A stretch of 11,452 nt of DNA from Alphaproteobacteria bacterium (GTDB lineage Bacteria; Pseudomonadota; Alphaproteobacteria; Micavibrionales; UBA2020), in the NCBI GenBank assembly GCA_020853455.1, contig JADYYV010000291.1, positions 1 through 11,452 of the forward strand, written 5' to 3'. This document shows, piece by piece, positions 5,723-11,452 of the stretch. Both the position numbers and the translations under genes were made by a program. The notes beneath the pieces are model-generated. The model did not search any database. It saw only the letters and a list, made by a program, of their open reading frames with translations, and was not told the origin of the DNA. Each line of letters starts with the position of its first letter. Within the stretch, counting starts at the first letter, position 1.

Positions 5723-6951
5723 CGGAACATGTTGAAAATACCGGCCCATTGAAGGGCATCAGGGTTTTTGACATGTCACGTATTCTTGCAGGCCCCAGCG
5801 CCACCCAGATTCTGGGCGATATGGGCGCGGAAATCATCAAAATCGAAAAACCGGGACAGGGCGACGACACCCGCAAATGGGGTCCGCCCTTCGTGAAGGA
5901 TGCGTCGGGCAAGGATACGACCGAAAGCTCGTATTACCTCTCCGCCAACCGGAACAAGAAATCGCTCGCCCTCGATTTCACGACGCCCGAAGGGCTGGCG
6001 ATCGCAAAGAAACTCATCGGCAGCTGCGACATATTGTTTGAAAACTACAAGGCCGGGTCGCTCGACAAATACGGCCTTGGCTATGAACAGCTGAAGGCGG
6101 AATTCCCCAAGCTTATTTACTGCTCGCTCACCGGTTTCGGGCATGACGGGCCTTATAAAGACCTCGCGGGCTATGACTTTCTCATTCAGGGCATGGGCGG
6201 CATCATGAGCCTGACGGGCCCCGCCGACGGCATGCCGCACAAGATCGGCGTCGCCTATTGCGATTTGCTGACGGGGCTGTATGCGCTGAACGGCATTCTG
6301 GCCGCGCTGTATCACCGCGAGAAAACGGGCGAAGGCCAGTTCATCGATATCGCGCTGCTGGATTCACAGGTCGCGACATTATCGAACGCGGGGCAGTATT
6401 ACCTGACCAGCGGCAAGGTGACGCCGCGCATGGGCAACGCGCATCCGACGATTGTGCCCTACGAAGCCTTCCGCGCGCAGGACGGCGACATTATCCTGGC
6501 GATCGGCAACGACAAGCAGTTCGCGGAATTCTGCGCCTTTGCCGGGCGCGGCGATTTGTCGGCGGATGCGAAATTCGCGACGAACGCCAACCGCGTGCGC
6601 AACCGCGCGGAAATCGTGCCGGTGGTGGCGCAGATCATCGCGCAGCACAGCCAGAAATACTGGATCGAAAACCTTGAAAAGCGCGGCGTGCCCTGCGGCC
6701 CCGTCAATACGCTGGATAAGGTTTTCGGCGATCCGCAGGTGGTGGCGCGCGGCATGGTGACGGAAATGGCGCATGGCGCAAGCCCCGACCCCGTGAAACT
6801 GATCGCGAGCCCCTTGCGGTTTTCCGCGACTCCCGTGTCGTACCGCCACGCCCCGCCGATGCTGGGCGCGAACACCGACGAAATTCTTGCCGACGAATTG
6901 AAAATGACACCTGACGAAATCCTGAACCTGCGCCATAAAGGAGTTGTGTAA
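5719..6951 (+). CDS. Family III (CaiB/BaiF) CoA-transferase
   Basis: 410 aa, the usual size. Family III enzymes move CoA between carboxylic acids in the cytoplasm through an aspartyl-CoA thioester. Seen: N-terminal motif GIRVFDMSRILAGPSATQIL (13-32) with DMGAEIIKIEKP following, SANRNKKSLALD (75-86), SLTGFGHDGPY (136-146), YDFLIQGMGG (152-161), and catalytic-type Asp182 in VAYCDLLTG, followed by REKTGEGQFIDIALLDS. The C-terminal part has RGVPCGPVNTLDKVFGDPQV. The acyl substrate cannot be read from sequence: formyl-, succinyl-, carnitine- and racemase-type members share these motifs. Start: ATG 5719 begins right before the conserved domain and has CAGGGA 8 nt upstream. An in-frame ATG at 5545 would add 58 residues that match nothing. 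It leads the plus-strand series; pyrB begins 1 nt after its stop. Confidence 0.92.
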   Translation: MTEHVENTGPLKGIRVFDMSRILAGPSATQILGDMGAEIIKIEKPGQGDDTRKWGPPFVKDASGKDTTESSYYLSANRNKKSLALDFTTPEGLAIAKKLIGSCDILFENYKAGSLDKYGLGYEQLKAEFPKLIYCSLTGFGHDGPYKDLAGYDFLIQGMGGIMSLTGPADGMPHKIGVAYCDLLTGLYALNGILAALYHREKTGEGQFIDIALLDSQVATLSNAGQYYLTSGKVTPRMGNAHPTIVPYEAFRAQDGDIILAIGNDKQFAEFCAFAGRGDLSADAKFATNANRVRNRAEIVPVVAQIIAQHSQKYWIENLEKRGVPCGPVNTLDKVFGDPQVVARGMVTEMAHGASPDPVKLIASPLRFSATPVSYRHAPPMLGANTDEILADELKMTPDEILNLRHKGVV

Positions 6952-6952
6952 C

Positions 6953-7897
6953 ATGCAAGCCGCCCAGAAAACCCCGGTATCCAAACTCATGATCCCTCAA
7001 AAACACCTGCTCTCCATCGAACACCTCAGCCGCGAAGACATCATCAACATCCTCGACCTCTCGGAATATTACGTGGTGCAGAACCGCCGCCGGTCGCAGA
7101 CCAACGCCCTGCTGAAGGGTTTGGTCATGATCAACGTGTTCCTTGAAAACTCCACCCGCACGCGCCTGTCGTTCGAAATGGCGGCGAAGCGTCTGGGCGC
7201 CGACGTCATCAACATGACGATCGAAGGATCGAGCATGAAGAAGGGCGAAAGCTTCACCGACACGTTGAAAACCATCAACGCGATGCGCCCCGACCTGTTC
7301 GTGCTGCGCCACAACACCGAAGGATCGGCGGAGGCCGCGTCGCAAATCCTCGACTGCCCCGTGATGAACGCGGGCGACGGCACGCGCGAGCATCCCACAC
7401 AAGCTTTGCTGGACGCGCTCACCCTGCGCCGCCATTTCGGCCGCCTCGAAGGCCTCAATGTCGCCATCGTCGGCGACATCCTGCACAGCCGCGTGGCGCA
7501 TTCGAACCTGCAGCTGTTCAAAAAAATGGGCGTGAACGTGAAATGCGTGGGCCCCGCCGAACTGATGCCCCTTTCCGCCGGCGGCACGCAGGACATGAAG
7601 GCCGGACTGACCGATGCCGAGGCCGTGATGGTCCTGCGCATCCAGAAGGAACGCCTGCAAAAATCGCTAAGCTTCACCGAAGAACAGTATTTCGACAGCT
7701 ACGGCCTGACGGCCGAGCGCCTGGGCTTCGCCAAGGACGGCGCGGTCGTGCTGCATCCGGGCCCCATGAACCGCGGCGTTGAAATCGACGCGTCGATTGC
7801 GGACGATCCGAAACGCAGCCTGATCACGGCGCAGGTCGAAATGGGTGTGGCGGTGCGCATGGCCTGCCTTGACCTGCTGACCCGCAGCGCCAGATAA
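6953..7897 (+). CDS. pyrB: Aspartate carbamoyltransferase catalytic chain
   Basis: 314 aa, typical. It joins carbamoyl phosphate and L-aspartate to N-carbamoyl-aspartate, the committed step of pyrimidine synthesis. Carbamoyl-phosphate motif FLENSTRTRLSFE is at 63-75, SSMKKGES at 93-100 (K96/K97 region of the neighbouring-subunit loop), HPTQALLDALTL at 147-158, VGDILHSRVAHSN at 173-185, VLRIQKER at 227-234, and HPGPMNRGVEI at 268-278. Start: ATG 6953 has AAAGGAG ending 9 nt upstream, inside the CoA-transferase 3' end; a TTG at 6944 is less likely. The 1-nt gap after the previous stop suggests translational coupling. No pyrI or inactive pyrC-like subunit gene is visible in the window. Confidence 0.97.
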   Translation: MQAAQKTPVSKLMIPQKHLLSIEHLSREDIINILDLSEYYVVQNRRRSQTNALLKGLVMINVFLENSTRTRLSFEMAAKRLGADVINMTIEGSSMKKGESFTDTLKTINAMRPDLFVLRHNTEGSAEAASQILDCPVMNAGDGTREHPTQALLDALTLRRHFGRLEGLNVAIVGDILHSRVAHSNLQLFKKMGVNVKCVGPAELMPLSAGGTQDMKAGLTDAEAVMVLRIQKERLQKSLSFTEEQYFDSYGLTAERLGFAKDGAVVLHPGPMNRGVEIDASIADDPKRSLITAQVEMGVAVRMACLDLLTRSAR

Positions 7898-7921
7898 TGA
7901 CGTCGCCGGAGGCGCGTTAAT

Positions 7922-8611
7922 ATGAAGCTCGAAGACCGCTGGAATGACCTGTGGTGGCGGCTCGGCGTGCAATCGCCGGATATCCCCGCCACAGGCATCC
8001 GGCTGATTGCCGAATACAGCGGCCCCGACCGCCATTACCATTCCCGCACCCATCTGGAAGACGTGCTGGCGAAACTCGACTGGGCGAAAACCGCGCTGTT
8101 GAAAACGGCGGAACTGCCGCTGACGACCGAAGCGCAGCGGGAAATGTTCGACACCATCGAACTTGCGCTCTGGTATCACGATGTCGTGTATGACGCGAAG
8201 CTGAAGAACAACGAAGCCTTAAGCCGCGATTTGTTCCTGACCCATGCCGCGCATTTCGGGCTGGATGAAAAAATGCAGGAAAATGTGGCGAAGCTGATCG
8301 ACCTGACCGCCAGCCACAAAAACGCCGCGTCGCTGATGGAACGCATCATGACCGATTGCGATCTGGCGATACTGGGCGCGCCGAAACCGGAATTCGACCA
8401 GTATGACGCGAATATCCGCAAGGAATACGCGCATGTGCCCGCCCCTGCGTACAAGGCCGGGCGGCACAAGGTTCTGACGGGCTTCCTGAACCAGCCGTAT
8501 ATCTTCAAGACGCAAGCCTTCCACGACGCGTATGAAAAGCAGGCGCGCGCGAATTTGACGGCGGCGACGACCTCGCCGATCCGGAAACTGCTGCGCCGGT
8601 TCCATAAATAG
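7922..8611 (+). CDS. HD-superfamily predicted metal-dependent hydrolase (COG4339-like)
   Basis: 229 aa. Metal-site residues expected of the HD fold are present: RHYHSRTHL (37-45, H40 and H44), the HD pair H86-D87 in ALWYHDVVYD (82-91), TASH (129-132, H132), and TDCDLAILG (144-152, D145/D147). This pattern (Y.GPDR.YH...H near the N-terminus, then WYHD.VYD) fits the COG4339 group of uncharacterised hydrolases, sometimes misnamed in databases after an NMDA receptor subunit. Substrate unknown; HD enzymes act as phosphohydrolases on nucleotides or nucleotide-derived signals. The ATG has a strong GGAGG ribosome site 9 nt upstream (7908-7912). It begins 24 nt after pyrB, in the position where many alphaproteobacteria carry pyrC, but it has no resemblance to dihydroorotase. 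Confidence 0.85.
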   Translation: MKLEDRWNDLWWRLGVQSPDIPATGIRLIAEYSGPDRHYHSRTHLEDVLAKLDWAKTALLKTAELPLTTEAQREMFDTIELALWYHDVVYDAKLKNNEALSRDLFLTHAAHFGLDEKMQENVAKLIDLTASHKNAASLMERIMTDCDLAILGAPKPEFDQYDANIRKEYAHVPAPAYKAGRHKVLTGFLNQPYIFKTQAFHDAYEKQARANLTAATTSPIRKLLRRFHK

Positions 8612-8615
8612 CGTA

Positions 8616-8644
8616 TTGCCCGCACCGCCGGAATCAGCCATAGT
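8616..8644 (+). promoter_or_regulatory. Candidate weak promoter ahead of plsY
   Basis: TTGCCC (8616-8621) and CATAGT (8639-8644) each match 4 of 6 sigma70 consensus bases with a perfect 17-bp spacer, in the 63-bp gap before plsY. It could give plsY-dprA independent expression. In GC-rich DNA such partial matches arise by chance. Confidence 0.3.
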
Positions 8645-8674
8645 CAGGCGAATTCATCCACTTGGGCCATCACC

Positions 8675-9316
8675 ATGATGTCGATCTTTTTCACAGACCT
8701 GTCGCACCCGTTGCAGCCCTTGCTGGTCACGTTCTTTGCGGCATACCTGTTCGGCAGCGTGCCTTACGGCCTGATCCTGGCGCGCCTTGCGGGCGTGAAG
8801 GATATCCGCAAAGAAGGTTCGGGCAATATCGGCGCGACCAACGTGCTGCGCGTGGCGGGCAAAAAGGTCGCGGCGGCGACGCTGCTGCTCGACGCATTGA
8901 AAGGCTTCATTCCCGTCATGGTCGCCAAAAGCGTGCATGCCGATTACGGCGTGCTGGCGGCGCTGGCCGCGTTTCTGGGCCATGTGTTTCCGATCTGGCT
9001 GAAATTCAGGGGCGGCAAGGGTGTTGCGACCGCGCTGGGCGTCTGCTTCGGTTTTTCCTACGCCATCGGCGGGCTGATGTGCGCGACATGGCTGATGCTG
9101 GCGGGTCTGTTCGCCTATTCATCGGCGGCGGCGCTCGGCGCATTCGCTTTTGCGCCGCTTTTGGTGCTGTATATGACGAAAAGCATTGAAACAACGCTGG
9201 TGATTTTCATCATCGCCGTCATCATCTGGATCCGCCACGCCGCGAATTTAAAACGCCTTGCGAACGGGACGGAGAGCAAGATCAACTTCTCCAAAAAGAA
9301 CAAGCCGGCGGCATGA
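8675..9316 (+). CDS. plsY: Glycerol-3-phosphate acyltransferase PlsY
   Basis: 213 aa inner-membrane protein, normal length. PlsY transfers an acyl group from acyl-phosphate (made by PlsX) to glycerol-3-phosphate, the first step of phospholipid synthesis. Family motifs: GSVPYGLILAR (27-37), EGSGNIGATNVLR (47-59), GHVFPIWLKFRGGKGVAT (102-119) and IRHAANLKRLANGTE (186-200), separated by hydrophobic helices. The tail is Lys-rich. Two adjacent ATGs (8675 and 8678) are possible; neither has a clear purine-rich ribosome site, which is unusual beside its well-marked neighbours. The stop TGA overlaps the dprA ATG as ATGA, indicating coupled translation. Confidence 0.96.
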   Translation: MMSIFFTDLSHPLQPLLVTFFAAYLFGSVPYGLILARLAGVKDIRKEGSGNIGATNVLRVAGKKVAAATLLLDALKGFIPVMVAKSVHADYGVLAALAAFLGHVFPIWLKFRGGKGVATALGVCFGFSYAIGGLMCATWLMLAGLFAYSSAAALGAFAFAPLLVLYMTKSIETTLVIFIIAVIIWIRHAANLKRLANGTESKINFSKKNKPAA

Positions 9317-10422
9317 GCGCGTCCGATAAAGAAAAGCTCGCCTGGCTGCGGCTGATCCGCAGCGAAAACGTCGGGCCCATCACTTTCAACCGTCTGGTCG
9401 ACCGCTTCGGCAGCGCCGAAAAAGCGCTCTCCGCGCTGCCCGACCTCGCCAAACGCGGCGGCAAGCTGGAAGGCATCAAAATCGCCTCCGCCGGCGACGC
9501 CGAAAAAGAAATGGCCCGGTGCGAAAAATTCGGCGCGAAACTGGTCGCGAAATTCGAGCCCGATTACCCGGCCCTGCTGGCGCAGGTCGAAGACGCGCCG
9601 CCCGTGATCGCCGTCATGGGGCATACGTCGCTTTTCAAAAAACCCTCGTTGGGCGTGGTCGGCGCGCGCAATGCGTCGCTGACCGGCCGCAAGATTGCCG
9701 AGGATTTTTCGCGCAAGACGGGCGCCGCCGGATACGTGATTATTTCCGGCCTTGCGCGCGGCATCGACAGCGCGGCGCATCTGGCGACGCTGCCAACCGG
9801 CACGGTTGCCGTGGTGGCGGGCGGCATCGACGTCATTTATCCGCCCGAAAACGAAAAACTGTACCAGCAGATTTGCGAACAGGGCGCGATTGTCGCCGAA
9901 AGCCCGTTCGGCACCGAACCCATCGCCCGCCATTTCCCGCGCCGCAACCGCATCATTTCCGGCATGAGCATGGGCGTGCTGGTGGTGGAGGCTGCCGCCA
10001 AATCGGGCTCGCTGATTACCGCGCGCATGGCGCTGGAACAGAACCGCGAAGTATTCGCCGTGCCCGGATCGCCCCTTGACCCCCGGGCCGAAGGCGCGAA
10101 CGGGCTCATCCGCGACGGCGCGCATCTGGCGACCACGGCCGACGATATTATTTCCGTCCTCAAGACCCTGCGCATGCAAAGTCTGCAGGATCCCGCCGGG
10201 CGCGGCTGGCAGGGCGGTGGCGGCACGACCGCGTCGCAGGACGACCCGCCCAAGGCGCTCTATGACAAGATTCTGGAAAACTTGAGCCATACGCCGGTCG
10301 AGATGGACGAGTTGCTCCGCGCCGTCGACGCGCCGATCGGCCATGTTTTGACCGTGATTCTGGAATTAGAACTTGCGGGACGTATTGAACGGCAGGCGGG
10401 AAATAAGGTAAACCTGATTTAG
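9313..10422 (+). CDS. dprA: DNA-processing protein DprA
   Basis: 369 aa. DprA binds incoming single-stranded DNA during transformation and loads RecA; it is also widespread in species not known to be competent. Residues about 1-60 form a helical N-terminal domain with the hairpin-like ENVGPITFNRLVDRFGSAEKAL. The Rossmann-like core has VVGARNAS (115-122), SGLARGIDSAAH (145-156), GGIDVIYPPEN (170-180), HFPRRNRIISGMS (207-219) and the signature KSGSLITARMALEQ plus VFAVPGSP (230-254). Residues about 318-369 form the C-terminal winged-helix domain (PVEMDELLRA...ELELAGRIER). A Gly/Pro-rich linker lies at about 293-314. It overlaps plsY by 4 nt and precedes topA, a conserved alphaproteobacterial order. 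All three domains are complete. Confidence 0.97.
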   Translation: MSASDKEKLAWLRLIRSENVGPITFNRLVDRFGSAEKALSALPDLAKRGGKLEGIKIASAGDAEKEMARCEKFGAKLVAKFEPDYPALLAQVEDAPPVIAVMGHTSLFKKPSLGVVGARNASLTGRKIAEDFSRKTGAAGYVIISGLARGIDSAAHLATLPTGTVAVVAGGIDVIYPPENEKLYQQICEQGAIVAESPFGTEPIARHFPRRNRIISGMSMGVLVVEAAAKSGSLITARMALEQNREVFAVPGSPLDPRAEGANGLIRDGAHLATTADDIISVLKTLRMQSLQDPAGRGWQGGGGTTASQDDPPKALYDKILENLSHTPVEMDELLRAVDAPIGHVLTVILELELAGRIERQAGNKVNLI

Positions 10423-10431
10423 AATCGTAGG

Positions 10432-10453
10432 CTGACACTATATATATTATAAT
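10432..10453 (+). promoter_or_regulatory. AT-rich promoter region for topA
   Basis: The 62-bp gap between dprA and topA holds an AT-only run at 10439-10453 ending in a perfect -10 TATAAT (10448-10453). CTGACA at 10432-10437 resembles a -35 but is only 10 bp away, so it cannot pair with that -10; no other clear -35 is present. An A/T run of this length in GC-rich DNA favours easy melting and could make expression supercoiling-sensitive, which would suit a topoisomerase I gene, but this is inference. Confidence 0.45.
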
Positions 10454-10484
10454 GTCGCCAGCACTGAAATCAGGAGACCGCTAT

Positions 10485-11452
10485 ATGCCGGCCACCAATC
10501 TCGTTATCGTCGAATCCCCCGCCAAGGCCAAAACGATCAATAAATACCTCGGCCCCGACTATACCGTTGTCGCCAGCTTCGGCCATGTCCGCGACCTGCC
10601 CGCAAAAAACGGCTCGGTCGATCCCGAAAACGATTTCAACATGCTGTGGGAAATCGGCGAGCGTTCGCACAAGCCGCTGGGCGAGATCATCAACAACGCG
10701 AAAAAAGTCGATACCATCTATCTGGCGACCGACCCGGACCGCGAGGGCGAGGCCATTTCATGGCACGTAAAGGAATACCTGAAGGAAAAAAACCTGGCGG
10801 ATAAAGTGAAAATCCGCCGCGTGACGTTTAACGAGATCACCAAATCCGCCGTCAAGGAAGCCTTCACCCATGCGCGCGACATCGACCTGAACCTGGTCGA
10901 CGCATATCTTGCGCGCCGCGCGCTGGATTACCTTGTGGGCTTCACGCTGTCGCCCGTGCTGTGGCGCAAGCTGCCGGGTTCCCGCTCGGCCGGCCGCGTA
11001 CAGTCGGTCGCGCTGCGCCTGATCTGCGAGCGCGAGGCGGAGATCGAGGTTTTCAAGGCAGAAGAATACTGGTCGATCGAGGCGCTGCTGCAGACGAAGG
11101 AAGGCAAAAGCTTCACGTCCAAACTCGCGCTGCTCGACGGCAAAAAGATCGAGAAGATGACGATCGGCAACAAGGGCGACGCGGATGCCGCCGTGGCGCG
11201 CATGACGGGCCAGAACTACACCGTCAAGACGATCGAGAAGAAACAAGTCCGCCGCCACCCCTACCCGCCCTTCATCACATCCACCTTGCAGCAGGAAGCG
11301 TCGCGGAAACTGCGTTTTTCCGCCACCAAGACCATGCGCACCGCCCAAAAACTCTATGAAGGCGTCGAGATCAACGGCGAGACGACCGGCCTGATCACCT
11401 ATATGCGTACCGACGGCGTGACATTGAGCGCGGAGGCGATTGAATCGACCCG
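10485..11452 (+). CDS. topA: DNA topoisomerase I, 5' part (continues beyond window)
   Basis: 322 codons open to the right edge; the full protein would normally be about 800-900 aa, so the rest lies outside. Topoisomerase I relaxes negative supercoils by cutting one strand through a tyrosine-DNA link. The TOPRIM domain has E10 in LVIVESPAKAKTI and the D83-D85-E87 metal site in ATDPDREGEAIS. Further marks are VDAYLARRALDYLVGF, LPGSRSAGRVQSVALRLI, PPFITSTLQQEASRKL, and the catalytic Tyr306 in GLITYMRTDG (E. coli Tyr319). The ATG at 10485 has AGGAG (10472-10476) 8 nt upstream. It sits 62 bp after dprA with a likely promoter of its own. Identity is firm even though zinc-finger and C-terminal regions are not visible. 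Confidence 0.97.
   Translation, partial: MPATNLVIVESPAKAKTINKYLGPDYTVVASFGHVRDLPAKNGSVDPENDFNMLWEIGERSHKPLGEIINNAKKVDTIYLATDPDREGEAISWHVKEYLKEKNLADKVKIRRVTFNEITKSAVKEAFTHARDIDLNLVDAYLARRALDYLVGFTLSPVLWRKLPGSRSAGRVQSVALRLICEREAEIEVFKAEEYWSIEALLQTKEGKSFTSKLALLDGKKIEKMTIGNKGDADAAVARMTGQNYTVKTIEKKQVRRHPYPPFITSTLQQEASRKLRFSATKTMRTAQKLYEGVEINGETTGLITYMRTDGVTLSAEAIEST

Noticed and set aside
5502..5912. Longer N-terminus for the membrane protein, up to 5912
   Set aside because: The extension runs through the predicted promoter and into the opposite-strand CoA-transferase gene; only the part from 5501 (or 5540/5546) is downstream of the predicted transcript start.
9115..10344. 409-codon minus-strand open frame opposite plsY-dprA
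   Set aside because: It is a shadow of strongly conserved dprA with no recognisable motif or ribosome site; high third-position GC creates such antisense frames.

Overview
The window looks like chromosomal DNA of a GC-rich Gram-negative bacterium, most likely an alphaproteobacterium. This is judged from protein style and gene order (pyrB ... plsY-dprA-topA); no species can be named from the sequence alone. It is mostly housekeeping sequence. No rRNA, tRNA, CRISPR array, integrase or insertion sequence was found.

Left part, mainly minus strand. The window opens inside a secreted DUF4139 protein whose C-terminus lies off the left edge. Upstream of it on the same strand is uppP (undecaprenyl-diphosphate recycling for the cell wall). 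A 123-bp divergent promoter region separates uppP from a plus-strand gene for a 107-aa single-pass membrane protein of unknown function. That small gene converges on a minus-strand group, and the gap between them is filled by a roughly 113-bp element made of two mirrored double hairpins.

The minus-strand group at 3289-5501 reads, in transcription order: a membrane-anchored, possibly pilin-like protein of unknown function; asd (aspartate-semialdehyde dehydrogenase, leading to diaminopimelate, lysine, threonine and methionine); and a 153-aa protein that looks like the first half of the actin homologue MreB without its nucleotide-binding loop. A good sigma70-type promoter for this group sits at 5613-5642.

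Right part, plus strand. From 5719 to the right edge there is one tightly packed series: a family III (CaiB/BaiF) CoA-transferase, pyrB, an HD-superfamily predicted metal-dependent hydrolase, plsY, dprA and the 5' part of topA. Spacing is 1 nt between the CoA-transferase and pyrB and a 4-nt overlap between plsY and dprA, so at least parts of it are co-transcribed and translationally coupled. topA probably has its own promoter in an AT-rich island. The order resembles the pyrB-pyrC-plsY-dprA-topA neighbourhood of many alphaproteobacteria, but the pyrC position is taken by the HD hydrolase.

The most unusual items are the half-length MreB-like protein downstream of asd and the mirrored double-hairpin intergenic element. 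I found no evidence for a new multi-gene defence or mobile system here.
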